A DNA stretch of 64,000 bases, taken from positions 1-64,000 of the forward strand of contig CAZRXG010000005.1 in the NCBI GenBank assembly GCA_964603985.1, written 5' to 3'. Shown piece after piece: positions 39,684 through 53,602 of this stretch (position 1 is its first letter; the number at the start of each line of letters is the position of its first letter). The notes beneath the pieces were generated by a model. That model saw nothing but the letters and a program-made list of their open reading frames with translations. It made no database searches and was not told where the DNA came from. Origin of the DNA: CAZRXG01 sp964603985. GTDB lineage: Bacteria; Chloroflexota; Anaerolineae; Aggregatilineales; UBA3940. Made by a program: the position numbers and the translations under genes.

Positions 39684-40766
39684 TCAGCCCTCCGCGCGGG
39701 TCGCCTCGCCCGCCGGGTAAAACTCGGCGCTCAGCCGGTCGATCAGCTTCTGCTTCTTCGCCGGGGGCAGGAAGGCGACCTGTGCGGCGTTCATGACGTG
39801 CTGCTTGAGATCGTCCAGGCTGAACCCCAGGTGCTCGACGGCGATGACGAACTCGTCGGTCAGGTTGATGGCGCTGACGCTGGGATCGTCGGTGTTAAGC
39901 GTCGTTAGCTGACCAAGCTGGTACAGGTCGCGCAGCGGGTGTCCTTCCAGGCCGGGGACGACGCCCGATTGCAGGTTGCTCGTCAGGCACACCTCAAAGG
40001 CGATGTTGCGCTCGCTCGTGACCTGCATCAGGTTCGTGTCCTCGACGATACGCACCCCGTGCCCCAGCCGCTCGGCACCCAGCACCTCAATCGCCTCGCG
40101 CACGCTCTTTGCCCCGGCCCACTCACCGGCGTGGATGGTGACGGCCAGTCCGTCCTCGCGCGCCTCCCGGAAGATGCCCGCAAAGGGTGCGCCGGGGAAT
40201 TTGTGCTCGGCCCCCGCCAGGTCGACGGCCACGATGCCCTGGCCCTTCCGCTCGGCTGCCAGCTCGGCGTGCTTTTCGCCCAGCTCGACCTCCTCGTTGC
40301 GGTTCATGCTGACGATCAGCCCCACCTCGATCCCGAAGTCGGCCTGCGCGCGCTTCACGGCGGCGACCACCCAGCCGGTGGCCTCGTCCAGCGGGAAGCC
40401 CATCTCACGGGCCAGCGCGATGGGAGTAAAGCGCAGTTCGAGGTAGACGATGTTCTCGGCTGCCGCGTCGGCGACCGCTTCGTAGGCGACCCGGTCGATG
40501 ATCTCCGGCGAGCGGTAGAAGGCGCGCAGCGTCTCAAACTTGGAGAGAAAGACGTTGGCGTCGGGCGGGTCATCGGGCGTGATCTGGACCAGGTGCCGGA
40601 AGTCCTCGATCTGGTAGCCCGGCAGGTCGAGCTTGTACTCCCTGGCGATCTCGGCCAGCGTCCCCAGCCGGAGAGAGCCTTCCAGGTGCCGGTGCAGCTC
40701 GATCTTTGGCAGCGCCTTCAGGGACTCGTATAGTTCGGTGTTTGCATTTTGCTTCCGATAATCCAT
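39684..40766 (-). CDS. add: Adenosine deaminase family enzyme
   Basis: About 360 residues. It hydrolyses adenosine (or adenine or a related purine) to the 6-oxo product with zinc. The metal-binding HRHLEGSLR (consensus HxHLxGS/A) is near residue 25, HAGEWAG holds the third ligand, GHGVRIVEDT the catalytic histidine, and LNTDDPSVS the last aspartate pair. ATG 40766 has GAGGG eight bases upstream; a GTG at 40796 is less likely. Adenine deaminases share this fold, so substrate preference needs testing. Single gene with its own terminator. Confidence 0.9.
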   Translation of the reverse strand: MDYRKQNANTELYESLKALPKIELHRHLEGSLRLGTLAEIAREYKLDLPGYQIEDFRHLVQITPDDPPDANVFLSKFETLRAFYRSPEIIDRVAYEAVADAAAENIVYLELRFTPIALAREMGFPLDEATGWVVAAVKRAQADFGIEVGLIVSMNRNEEVELGEKHAELAAERKGQGIVAVDLAGAEHKFPGAPFAGIFREAREDGLAVTIHAGEWAGAKSVREAIEVLGAERLGHGVRIVEDTNLMQVTSERNIAFEVCLTSNLQSGVVPGLEGHPLRDLYQLGQLTTLNTDDPSVSAINLTDEFVIAVEHLGFSLDDLKQHVMNAAQVAFLPPAKKQKLIDRLSAEFYPAGEATRAEG

Positions 40767-41032
40767 CAATTTGGCCCTCAGTGCCGCGCCGTTCACCCCC
40801 GAAGGCGCTCACCCACTTCCCTGGCGAGAGATTTCGCTCAGCGAGAAGGAATCAGGCGGGGAAATGATACATGATAAAGGCAACCATCACAACGTCTGCC
40901 ACGCGTGATTACCTCGTAAGATGGTTGTCCTAACTATAGCCAGGTTGCCGGAGCGCGCTACAGGTTAAGTTTGCGTATGGTTAGAGTAAGTGGCGACAAC
41001 GCGCTGGCTGACCCGCATCTCGTCCCTGCTCG

Positions 41033-45094
<4,062 letters not shown>

Positions 45095-45153
45095 GGCTTC
45101 CTGTTCGCGTGCCTGTGCCGCGTCACGTCCAACTTTAACATCTTCAAGGCTAC

Positions 45154-45162
45154 ATTATAACA
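45154..45162 (-). promoter_or_regulatory. Extended -10 promoter of secA
   Basis: On the minus strand the bases read TGTTATAAT, i.e. TG-N-TATAAT, about 60 bases upstream of the secA ATG. No -35 match is needed for this class and none is seen. The rest of the 273-base gap (45095-45367) contains nothing I can name. Confidence 0.6.
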
Positions 45163-45367
45163 TATCGCAACCGCCCCCGAATCGCGACCGGAGGCAGCAC
45201 GACATCGTTTGTAAGATGCGGCGATTGGGGCACCGAATCCGTGTAAATCATGTACAGAGCGCCATTATGGCATTTGCACGATTGTTGAGAATGTGACGTT
45301 TCAATTATGGCTGCGGCCCAAGCGGAGCCGGTGCGTTTCAGGCGGCCTCTATCGCCCGCCGCAGAAC

Positions 45368-46882
45368 TCAGGGGGTGTACTGACCCAGCACGTCACCGGC
45401 GGTCTGGCGGTCGGGGGCGCGCACCACCAGCGTCTCCTCGTCGCCCAACTCAAGCAGGCACAACACGTCGTCCCCCTCCCAGCAGGTCGCACCACTCTCC
45501 TCAAAACCGGCCCCGCCGCCCGACCATGCCTCCCCGAACCCCACGAACAGATCGGCAAACTCCCCCGCCTCGCCCGCGCTGTCCCACACCGTGCGCAGCA
45601 CCATCACCAGCGCCTCACCCTCGTCGACGTACACCGCAACGCGGTCACCGTCCCAGCCTGCGGCGGCCTGCTCGGCCTCGCTCGTGGAGATGAGCTGCTT
45701 CAGGTAAAGCTGCAAATACCACTCGCCCAGTGGTTGCACATACACCTCGCGATACCCCTCGCCGAGCACTGCCAGTGCATCTTCGAGATCCACCGCCTGC
45801 GGCTCGTCGCGATCCAGGTAGCGTTCAGGGTGCAGGATCTGCTCGGTGGTGGTCGGCGGGTCGGCGTAGGCCTGATCGACCAGATCGTAGCCGCCCCGGT
45901 CGTGGAGCGCCTCAACGAACAGGTAGCCCCACTCGTAGGGGAAGAAGAAGTCTTCCAGCAGGAAAGGCGGCGCAGATGCGTAGATGGCAGGCTCCTCTTG
46001 CGCCATGCTCTCGGCCCACATCTCCGTCTGGCGCTCCGTCGACATGCACTCGACCAGATACAGCATGCTGGTCAGCACGGCATCACCCTCGATCAGGGCC
46101 GTTCGTGCGATGGACGCGTCGGCGTGCTCGATGTGCCACTCGTCGTCGTCGTAGTGGAGGAAAACCTCCAGGTCGAAGTGCTGGTCCTGTAAGGCGTGGG
46201 TGAACTCGTGGGAGAAGACCCACTCGTCACTGGCGGTGAAAGTCTCGCCGCTGCCGATCAGGAAGAACTCATCTTCCTCCGGGTCGTAGTACCCGGCGAT
46301 GCCCTCGCTGTACAGGTCGATGTAGAAGGCGTAGAAGTCGAAGTCCGGCGGCACGGCGTCCAGCGCGGCGAAAAAGAGGGTGTCGTCGTGGGCTTCTTCG
46401 GAGGTGTAATCCTCGAAGAAATCGTCGACCACCCGCTCGTGCAGATCCTCAGGCGAGAGGTACGCTTTGGGGACTTCGGCCAGCACCGGCAACCCGCGCA
46501 CGTCGGCCACCTGTTCCTCGACGGCGGCCATCTGCTCCGCGATGTCTTCGCTGCTCTGACCGTCACTCTCCTGATCGTCGCCGTTCTGGCCGTCGCTCCC
46601 CTGATCACCGCCGCCCTGACCATCGCTCCCCTGAGCGCCGCCGCCCTGGCTGCCCTCCGACGGTTGGGGGCTGGGGGTAGGCAGCGCAGTGGGCAACGCG
46701 GTGGGGAGGGGTGGGACGGTCACCTGCACACTGGATGGAGGAGACACGGCGACCGACGGGCCCAAAAACGCGAAGCCCAGCAGTCCGACCCCGGCCACCA
46801 GGCAGAAGGCCGCGGCCAGCACGATGACTCCACCGACGACGACCACAATCCAGGTACTATCGTTTTTCGTCTCGTCGCTCAC
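45368..46882 (-). CDS. Membrane-anchored putative zinc metallopeptidase
   Basis: 504 residues. A short cytoplasmic start and one membrane helix (WIVVVVGGVIVLAAAFCLVAGVGLLGFAFLG, about 11-41) lead to a Pro/Thr then Gly/Gln/Asp-rich low-complexity stretch (60-110) with QGGG-type repeats. The outer domain contains the zincin motif EWVFSHEFTHALQDQHFD (HExxH) and a downstream IEGDAVLTSMLYLVE that could supply the third ligand glutamate. Gluzincin-type hydrolysis of extracellular protein is inferred. GTG start at 46882 with AAGGAG six bases upstream. No operon partner. Confidence 0.72.
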   Translation of the reverse strand: MSDETKNDSTWIVVVVGGVIVLAAAFCLVAGVGLLGFAFLGPSVAVSPPSSVQVTVPPLPTALPTALPTPSPQPSEGSQGGGAQGSDGQGGGDQGSDGQNGDDQESDGQSSEDIAEQMAAVEEQVADVRGLPVLAEVPKAYLSPEDLHERVVDDFFEDYTSEEAHDDTLFFAALDAVPPDFDFYAFYIDLYSEGIAGYYDPEEDEFFLIGSGETFTASDEWVFSHEFTHALQDQHFDLEVFLHYDDDEWHIEHADASIARTALIEGDAVLTSMLYLVECMSTERQTEMWAESMAQEEPAIYASAPPFLLEDFFFPYEWGYLFVEALHDRGGYDLVDQAYADPPTTTEQILHPERYLDRDEPQAVDLEDALAVLGEGYREVYVQPLGEWYLQLYLKQLISTSEAEQAAAGWDGDRVAVYVDEGEALVMVLRTVWDSAGEAGEFADLFVGFGEAWSGGGAGFEESGATCWEGDDVLCLLELGDEETLVVRAPDRQTAGDVLGQYTP

Positions 46883-47018
46883 AAACCGCTCCTTGCTCGT
46901 TTACATACCGCTACAGCGTCGACAGCGCCGGACGGATTGTAGCCGGGACAGGGGGAGCGTGTCAAAGTGAGCGGCGGGGGATGGTGAAACTCCGGGACGG
47001 GGGTGGTGTTGTAAAGCG

Positions 47019-47039
47019 TGTCGCCTGCGATGGGCGACA
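47019..47039 (+). promoter_or_regulatory. Leader hairpin just before bioY
   Basis: TGTCGCC (47019-47025) pairs with GGCGACA (47033-47039); the GGAGG of bioY follows within 12 bases. It could influence translation. It is not a recognised biotin operator. Confidence 0.35.
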
Positions 47040-47060
47040 AACTGCCGGAGGAGGCTGACA

Positions 47061-47639
47061 ATGACTTATGCCGACATCCTGCGCCCGTCTGTGAAGCGGC
47101 AGGCGCTGCTGTACGACGCGACCCTGATCCTGGCCGGTTCGCTGCTGATCGGGCTGTCCGCCCGGCTTGCGATCCGGCTGCCGTTCAGCCCGGTGCCCAT
47201 CACCGGGCAAACGCTGGCCGTGCTGCTGGCCGGGGCGCTGTTGGGGAGCAGGCGCGGCGCGCTGAGCGTGCTGGCCTACCTGGGCGAGGGAGTGGCCGGG
47301 CTGCCCGTCTTCGCGGGGGGCGCGGGCGGGATCGCCCACCTCGCGGGGCCGACCGGCGGCTACCTGGCCGGATTTGTGCTGGCGGCGTTGGTTGTGGGTT
47401 GGCTGGCCGAACGGGGCTGGGATCGCCATCCCGGAACGACCGCGCTGGCGATGCTGCTCGGCAACGCAGCCATCTACGCACCCGGTCTGCCCTGGTTGGC
47501 GGCCCTCGTGGGGGGTGAGCGGGCGCTGGTGCTGGGCCTGTATCCCTTCCTGGCCGGTGACCTGCTGAAGCTGGCCCTGGCGGCGACGCTGCTGCCAATT
47601 GGCTGGAAGGTCGTCGGGGCAGACGATACAATCCGGTGA
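47061..47639 (+). CDS. bioY: BioY biotin transporter substrate-binding subunit
   Basis: 192 residues with six predicted helices. The BioY signature is present: RLPFSPVPITGQTLAVLLAGALLGSRRGALSVLAYLGEGVAGLPVFAGGAGGIAHLAGPTGGYLAGF. It is the S component of an ECF transporter or can act alone. No ecfA/ecfT genes are adjacent. GGAGGAGG precedes the ATG. It is followed after 22 bases by an OsmC-family gene. Confidence 0.93.
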   Translation: MTYADILRPSVKRQALLYDATLILAGSLLIGLSARLAIRLPFSPVPITGQTLAVLLAGALLGSRRGALSVLAYLGEGVAGLPVFAGGAGGIAHLAGPTGGYLAGFVLAALVVGWLAERGWDRHPGTTALAMLLGNAAIYAPGLPWLAALVGGERALVLGLYPFLAGDLLKLALAATLLPIGWKVVGADDTIR

Positions 47640-47661
47640 AACCATCATCAAGGGAGATTTC

Positions 47662-48084
47662 ATGGCAGAAGCGATGGTCAAGTGGCTGGAAGAAAAACGG
47701 TTCGTCGGGGTGGACAGCACCGATCACGGGATCGTGATCGCCTCCCCCGGCGATGACGGCAGGATCGGCGTCAGACCGTCCGACCTGCTGCTGCTGGCGT
47801 TGGGTAGCTGCACCGCTTACGACGTAGTCAGCATCCTGCAAAAGAAGCGCCAGTCCCTCACCGGTCTCGAAGTGCACGTCAGCGGCAACCAGCAGACCGA
47901 CCCACCCTGGACGTTTGAGCGGTTCCACGTGCGTTACGTCGTGAAGGGGCGCGGCCTCTCAGAGAAGGCAGTTGCCGACGCCATCCGACTCTCGGAAGAG
48001 AAGTACTGCTCGGTCTCGGCAACACTCCGGCCCGGTGCGACAATCACGCACACCTACGAGATCATCGAGGACGGGCAGGCGTAG
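47662..48084 (+). CDS. OsmC/YhfA-family protein
   Basis: 140 residues. The OsmC fold is shown by GVRPSDLLLLALGSCTAYDVVSILQKKRQSLTGLEVHVSG, whose first cysteine is the conserved peroxidatic position, and by AIRLSEEKYCSVSATLRPGATITHTYEI with the second cysteine. OsmC and Ohr reduce organic hydroperoxides; YhfA-like members have no proven activity. AGGGAG lies eight bases before the ATG. Probably co-transcribed with bioY; no functional link is known. Confidence 0.9.
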   Translation: MAEAMVKWLEEKRFVGVDSTDHGIVIASPGDDGRIGVRPSDLLLLALGSCTAYDVVSILQKKRQSLTGLEVHVSGNQQTDPPWTFERFHVRYVVKGRGLSEKAVADAIRLSEEKYCSVSATLRPGATITHTYEIIEDGQA

Positions 48085-48132
48085 AAGAGAGCGGCCATAC
48101 CGCCACGCCCGCTCTACCCGGCGAAGCAGCGA

Positions 48133-49269
48133 TCAGGGGTCGGCGTCTGAGCCGTTGTCGCCCGATTCGCGCCCGGCAGCCAGCCGCCCGGCGGCTTCGA
48201 TCCAGCCGGGGATGTCGGGCGAGTAGTGGCCGGGAATGTCGAGGATACGGTCAACGTCGGCGGGACGCATGCGGGCCAGCCGCCGGAAGGACGTGATCCC
48301 GTGCTCTCGTAGCTGGCGGGCGTACAGCCCATGAAGCCCGTCGATCTGGGTCAGATCGTCCTCCCGGTCGTCGTCGAATTCCGTGTCGTCCTCAAGCTCC
48401 TCGCCGTTGGCGTCCTCCCCAGGCTCGTGGTCTTCGTCCTCATTGAGGGGCGCGTTCCCCGGCGCGAGGCCGGGAGGTTGGGGCGGTGTGATGTCGATGC
48501 GGCCCTGCCCGCTGCCATCGGACGGGGGTGGGCCGAGCAGGATCGGCTCGCTCTCCTCCTGCCGGTCGAGCAGGCGTTGCAGTTCGATGTCCTGCCCGGC
48601 CAGCGCGCGCCGGGCGTGGGCCAGGTCGATCTCGCGCTGCTGGCGGCGGCGGATCAGGCGTCGCAGCTCCGCCTCACGGCGTTCGAGCAAGGCCTGCGCC
48701 TCGTCGATCTCGCGGGTCTTGTTCTTGGCAGTCTGGCGAAGCATGCGCAGCTCGCTGTCCTGCCACTGGACCTGCTGGGTCAGGCGGTCGATCTTGGCGG
48801 CGTAGTTTTCTCCCAGCCGCTCAAGCCACTCGATCTCCTCGATGTGTTTGCTGACATCGTCCAGCAGTGCGGAGACCTTGTTCCTGCGGTCGCGCAGGTC
48901 GTCCTCGACGGTACGCAGATTGCTGCTGGCGTCCTTGACGGCGGCCTGCTGTTCATCCAGCGAGAGCAGGATCTGGTTGTGTTCTTTGTTCTGCTGCTCA
49001 AGGTGCTCGCGCGCGCGGACGATGAGCCGGTTCTGCTCCACCAGACGCATGGAGAGCCGAGACAGATCGGCTTCGGCGGCACGCAGGGCTTTTTTCTGCT
49101 CATCCACCTCGGCGGCGGCGCGCGCCAGCCGGGCGCTAAGCTCACGGGCAAACCTGACCCCGGCAGGGTGGCGCCGCTGGTAGGTGATACGAAGCAGCCA
49201 GCCGCTCAGCGTGCCCAGTAACAGCACCGGTATAGTCAGCAAGTAGGGCCAGATATCTGAAAATGACAC
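48133..49269 (-). CDS. Membrane-anchored coiled-coil protein with C-terminal helix-hairpin-helix
   Basis: 378 residues. One N-terminal membrane helix (IWPYLLTIPVLLLGTLSGWLL) is followed by about 200 residues of heptad-rich coiled coil (residues 40-245, rich in Glu/Arg/Gln/Leu, no Pro). An acidic Pro/Gly linker leads to a C-terminal helix-hairpin-helix pair, LTQIDGLHGLYARQLREHGITSFRRLARMRPADVDRILDI, of the kind seen in DUF4332/HhH proteins. This layout could tether DNA or a partner to the membrane. The GTG start at 49269 has AAGG upstream. It is divergent from the NACHT-HEAT gene. Confidence 0.7.
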   Translation of the reverse strand: MSFSDIWPYLLTIPVLLLGTLSGWLLRITYQRRHPAGVRFARELSARLARAAAEVDEQKKALRAAEADLSRLSMRLVEQNRLIVRAREHLEQQNKEHNQILLSLDEQQAAVKDASSNLRTVEDDLRDRRNKVSALLDDVSKHIEEIEWLERLGENYAAKIDRLTQQVQWQDSELRMLRQTAKNKTREIDEAQALLERREAELRRLIRRRQQREIDLAHARRALAGQDIELQRLLDRQEESEPILLGPPPSDGSGQGRIDITPPQPPGLAPGNAPLNEDEDHEPGEDANGEELEDDTEFDDDREDDLTQIDGLHGLYARQLREHGITSFRRLARMRPADVDRILDIPGHYSPDIPGWIEAAGRLAAGRESGDNGSDADP

Positions 49270-49310
49270 TGTACGCCTTTATTACACTAGTCAACGGCGA
49301 ATATTCGTTA

Positions 49311-49316
49311 TATAAT
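49311..49316 (+). promoter_or_regulatory. Possible -10 for the NACHT-HEAT gene
   Basis: TATAAT lies in an unusually AT-rich stretch (49290-49350) of the 208-base divergent gap. A TAGTCA at 17-base spacing upstream is a poor -35. The leader would be about 160 bases. Confidence 0.35.
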
Positions 49317-49477
49317 GAGGTTTAGATATAGATGGGTATAGGTTTGAAATCCGTTATTATGATACGCCTTGCCGTCTCTGAGGGCAAGCCGTAGCTAGGC
49401 AGTCCAGACCAAACCCGCCCGTTCATTCACGCCAGACGTACGGCACTGCGAACACTCAGTGAAGACGCCTTTTTCCA

Positions 49478-52400
49478 ATGTCAGCAGCACGTATCGCCGC
49501 CGTCTTGGGCGAGGCCGGGACGCGACTCCTTAATACGCTGGTTGACCGTGCAAGAGAGTACGACGAGAGGACCGAGGATCCCATCTATGTAGTCATTGAG
49601 CATTGGGCTCGGGATGTCCTCACGTCAGTAGACCTGCCGGCTGTCTTTCGTGCTGCCTGCGACCGGTTTGGTGACTACGCCGGGACGCAGGAGCGGTGGC
49701 TGGAGGCCCTGTCCGATCTGCTGGAGCACGGTGGCGAAGCGATCCCCACCTTTGCCGAGGACCTGTGGCGCACTTACATCTTCCGCCTCCAGGAAGCGCC
49801 GGAAGCGCTGTGGAGCCAGTACCCCGACTTGCAGCGCGAAGCCATGATCGAGGGCGAGTGCACCCTTCCCCGCTCGTGGGGAGACTGGGTGCTGCCCATG
49901 CAGACCTTCATGGGCATCGCCGAGGACACCCTGATCGACCGGAGCCAGGTCTTTGAAGAGATCATCATCACCGAGGAGGTCGTCACGCTGCTGGAGGAGC
50001 AGCCGACCCCCAAGGTGAGGGTCGAGCCGATCCGCGAGCCTCTCGAGATGCCCGAAATCCCCGGCGAGCAGGTCGGTGCAGTCGCCACACTGATGGCCTA
50101 CCTGACGGCCTGCCGGGAGCGGATCGGGCACATCGATCCGCGCGGCTACCCGCGCAGCACGGCGACCGCCATCCCGATCAGCGAGGTCTACACCCCCTTG
50201 CAGCTGGTGCCGCTCTCGGCTTACCAGCGGCCCACAGGGTACATGCGCTACCGGATCGCCACCTACGACAGCCCGGAACTTCACCTCTTCCGCGACCCGT
50301 CGGGGCACCAGGCCCCGGACGGGCATGAGGACGTGAGGCTACAGGATATTCTCAGGGACCACCACCAGGTGTTGATCCTGGGGGAGAGCGGGGCCGGTAA
50401 GACGATGCTGCTGCGCCACATGGTGCTGGAGCTGACGCGCATCCTGCTGGACCGGGAACTGCACGCGGTGGAGTACGAGGTTCACCGCGACGGGACGGTC
50501 GCCATCCGTCTGGCGCGCCCCCTGCCGATCTACGTCGACCTGGCCCAGTACGCCGACGGACGCGAGGCGGACGAGAGCCTGGAGGACTTCGTTCTGCGGT
50601 CGGCGGCCAACATGGCCGAAGACGACAGCGTGATCGCGATGCTGACCGACCTGGCAGCCAGCGGCTCCTGCCTGTTTCTGCTGGACGGGCTTGACCAGGT
50701 AGCCACCGACGAGCAGCGCCGGATGCTGGTGGTCAGCGTCACACAGGCTGCCGCGACCTGGCAGGCGACGGGCAACCGGGTGGTCGTGACCAGCCGCCTG
50801 TCGGGCTACGACGCCGCGCCGCTGCCGACGGAGTTTGAGACGTACCTGGTGCGCGGGTTGGACCGTGTCCAGATCGGCTCGTTCATCTTCCGCTGGTCGC
50901 TGACGCTGATCCGTGCGGGCCAGCCCTTCATCGATCCGGACGAGGCCCATCACGAGGCCGAAGCCAGGATGATGACGCTGCTGCGCGAGGTGAACCAAAG
51001 CCCGGAACTGCACGCGCTGGTGAGCAATCCGCTGATGCTGCGGCTGCTGGTGAGCGCGTACCGACCGGGCATGATCCTGGCTCCCTGCGCGGCGGGAGTC
51101 TACCAGAGCATCGCCGACGCACTGATCCGGGAGTGGCACCTCCCACGCAGCGCGACGCAGGACGCCGTCATCCTGGAGCACGAGATCGTCGATGTGCTGG
51201 GACAACTGGCTTTTTGGTTGCACCGCTCGCGGCCGGGTGGGGTGCTGCGCAGGGGCGAGCTGCCGATCATCGTCGGACACATCTGGAAGCAACTGCACCC
51301 GGACGCCGACGAAGAACAGGCCAGGGCGGCAGCCGAGGACTTAATACAGTACGCCCAGGCGGGCACCGGGGTGTTTATCGAGCTGGCCCCCCAGGTTTAC
51401 GGCTTCATCTACCACTGCATACAGGAGTACTTCGCCGCCCGCTACCTGGTCGCCAGCTACCGGCTGGCCGACGAGCGTATCCGGGGCAACCTGCACGATC
51501 CGCGCTGGACGGAGGTCATCCGGCTGGCGATTGGCTTCACCGCGCTACGCTCGCAGGATGACGCCGCCGACCTGATCGAGACGGCCATCCTGGCGCACGG
51601 CAAGCGGGCGAGGCGGCTTGACTACAGGCCCAGCCCATTCGAGAGCCTGCTGGCACGTGATCTGTTCTTCGCGGCCAGCCTGCTGGGCAGCGGGATCGAG
51701 GTGCGTCCGGGCGTCACGCGGCGGATCGTCGGGGGGCTGATCAATTTGTGGCTGAACGGCGACGGCGACAGCATAGGCCGCTTCAGCCTGATCTTTGACG
51801 GTGCGCGCCGCCATCTGGTTAACCTGGAAGGAACGTCGGCCAGCCAGTATGCCTTCCAGATCGCGTGTGAGGGGCTGGCGCACCACGATGAGCACAAACG
51901 CGCCTTCGCCGCCGACGCCATGTCGTTCTGGCCGGGGCTGTGGAGCGAGGGCTGCGAGGCGCTGGTCGGCCAGGGGCGCGAGGTGCCGCCGATGATGCGC
52001 CGGGCGATGGCGCACGCGCTGGGGCGTATGGGCAGCCTGCCCGTAGAAGCCTTCAGGCTGCTGCTGTTCTTCGTGATCGACACCGACGAGGAGGTCAGCG
52101 AGGCGGCGCGGCAGGCGCTCGAAGAGGCCGGGCCGGTGCCGACCGAGGCGCTCAGCGTGTGGGTGGAGTTTCTGCGCAGCGGCAGCCCGCCGCAGCGGCG
52201 CATCAGCCTGCGCGTTCTGCGGCAGATCGGCACGCTGCCGGGTGCCGTGGTAGACGAACTGCTGCACGAGCTTCACAACCCGGACCGGGCGGCGCGCCAG
52301 GCCGCGCTGGAGACGCTAGCCGGGATCTCGAACCTGCCCGAAAACGCGCTGACGGCCATCTGCCGCACCGCGATGGACACCCACTCCGACGTGCGCATCG

Positions 52401-53602
52401 CCGCGATCAACGCGCTCAGCCGCCCGGTCAGGCTGCCCGACGAGGTGATCGAGTACCTGGTCGAGTGGACGTATGACCCGGAGGTGGCGGTGCGGCGGGC
52501 GTCGGCGCAGGCGTTGGGGACGTGCAAGAACGACGCGCACAACGTGATCGAGGCGCTGGTCGAGCGGCTGGCCGACCCGTCGGACAGCATGCGGGCGGAG
52601 GCGGTTGAGCTGTTGGCCTGCAAGGGGCATGACGACCCGCAGGTCGTGCACGTGCTGTCGCACATCATCCGCGACCCGATTCACACAGTGCGCTGCGCGG
52701 TGGCGTCGGCGCTGAGGCACTTCCCCGATCCGACCGATGACCTACGCGCGGCGTTAAAGACGCTGCTCAGCGATGGCGAGATGATCGTGCGGGAGACCAC
52801 GCTGGAGACCGTCGCCTGCCTGCGCGAGCCGGGTGACGAGATCATTAACGAGTTCCTGATCCCGCTGGCCGGTAAAGCGGACTCGGAGATCGGCAGGAAG
52901 GCGGTGCGCGCCCTTGCCGCCCAGCGTGGGCTGCCGGACAAGGCGCTGCTGGCGCTGGCGAAAGCGCTCCTGGCCTGCTGGCAGGCGGAGGGGAGGGTGG
53001 TGGCCGAATGCTTGAAGGCGCACACCCCGCTGAGTATGGAAGTCGTCAACGCGATCATGGACCTGGCGGTGTCACAGAACATCGGCTCCACGCAGGCGGT
53101 GCGCATCCCGGACGGCCTGCGTGCGTTGGCGCTGGAGGTGCTGGGCTGTGCGTTGGAGGAAGCGCCCGACGTGACGCGCGTGCTGCTGGAGGCGGCGGCG
53201 CGGGCACCGGGCACCGAGGTGCGGGTCGCGGCGCTGCGCGGGCTGATGGGGGCCAGGGCAATGTGGCCCGACGTGAAGCAGACGCTGGTGAGCCTGTTGA
53301 AGGCGGGCACCACCGAGGTGCGCTGCGCGGCGGGGATCACGTTGGGGCACCTGATCCGCACCCTGCCCGATCCGCCCTTTGACGGGGAGGAGATGTTCGC
53401 ACTGGCCGAAGACCTGGCCGCCCTGGTGAGGGGGATCAGGCCGCACGATGCCTGGGATACCGGTGCCGAGACACAGAACGAACTGCTGCTGGCGCTGAGC
53501 CGGGTGATGGCCCGCGCCCGGCCACGTGCGCCGCGCCTGCCCGCCCGCTCGCAGTCAAAAGATGCGGCTGGCCAGTTTGACGAGCAGGGCGGCGAAGGGT
53601 AG
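49478..53602 (+). CDS. NACHT STAND NTPase with C-terminal HEAT-repeat array
   Basis: 1374 residues. The N-terminal 210 residues are helical and unassigned. A family linker follows (LTACRERIGHIDPRGYPRSTATAIPISEVYTPLQLVPLS). The NACHT domain has Walker A GESGAGKT at 302-309, Walker B CLFLLDGLDQV near 400, the VVVTSRLSGYD sensor and a winged-helix part ending FIYHCIQEYFAARYLV near 645. From about 740 to 1340 there are some fifteen HEAT-type repeats (AVDELLHELHNPDRAARQAALETLAGIS; EAVELLACKGHDDPQVV), the likely sensor. NLR-like proteins of this plan oligomerise on ligand binding. No toxic effector domain is fused, so the effector may be a separate protein. The last 48 bases overlap the convergent small gene. 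Confidence 0.88.
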   Translation: MSAARIAAVLGEAGTRLLNTLVDRAREYDERTEDPIYVVIEHWARDVLTSVDLPAVFRAACDRFGDYAGTQERWLEALSDLLEHGGEAIPTFAEDLWRTYIFRLQEAPEALWSQYPDLQREAMIEGECTLPRSWGDWVLPMQTFMGIAEDTLIDRSQVFEEIIITEEVVTLLEEQPTPKVRVEPIREPLEMPEIPGEQVGAVATLMAYLTACRERIGHIDPRGYPRSTATAIPISEVYTPLQLVPLSAYQRPTGYMRYRIATYDSPELHLFRDPSGHQAPDGHEDVRLQDILRDHHQVLILGESGAGKTMLLRHMVLELTRILLDRELHAVEYEVHRDGTVAIRLARPLPIYVDLAQYADGREADESLEDFVLRSAANMAEDDSVIAMLTDLAASGSCLFLLDGLDQVATDEQRRMLVVSVTQAAATWQATGNRVVVTSRLSGYDAAPLPTEFETYLVRGLDRVQIGSFIFRWSLTLIRAGQPFIDPDEAHHEAEARMMTLLREVNQSPELHALVSNPLMLRLLVSAYRPGMILAPCAAGVYQSIADALIREWHLPRSATQDAVILEHEIVDVLGQLAFWLHRSRPGGVLRRGELPIIVGHIWKQLHPDADEEQARAAAEDLIQYAQAGTGVFIELAPQVYGFIYHCIQEYFAARYLVASYRLADERIRGNLHDPRWTEVIRLAIGFTALRSQDDAADLIETAILAHGKRARRLDYRPSPFESLLARDLFFAASLLGSGIEVRPGVTRRIVGGLINLWLNGDGDSIGRFSLIFDGARRHLVNLEGTSASQYAFQIACEGLAHHDEHKRAFAADAMSFWPGLWSEGCEALVGQGREVPPMMRRAMAHALGRMGSLPVEAFRLLLFFVIDTDEEVSEAARQALEEAGPVPTEALSVWVEFLRSGSPPQRRISLRVLRQIGTLPGAVVDELLHELHNPDRAARQAALETLAGISNLPENALTAICRTAMDTHSDVRIAAINALSRPVRLPDEVIEYLVEWTYDPEVAVRRASAQALGTCKNDAHNVIEALVERLADPSDSMRAEAVELLACKGHDDPQVVHVLSHIIRDPIHTVRCAVASALRHFPDPTDDLRAALKTLLSDGEMIVRETTLETVACLREPGDEIINEFLIPLAGKADSEIGRKAVRALAAQRGLPDKALLALAKALLACWQAEGRVVAECLKAHTPLSMEVVNAIMDLAVSQNIGSTQAVRIPDGLRALALEVLGCALEEAPDVTRVLLEAAARAPGTEVRVAALRGLMGARAMWPDVKQTLVSLLKAGTTEVRCAAGITLGHLIRTLPDPPFDGEEMFALAEDLAALVRGIRPHDAWDTGAETQNELLLALSRVMARARPRAPRLPARSQSKDAAGQFDEQGGEG

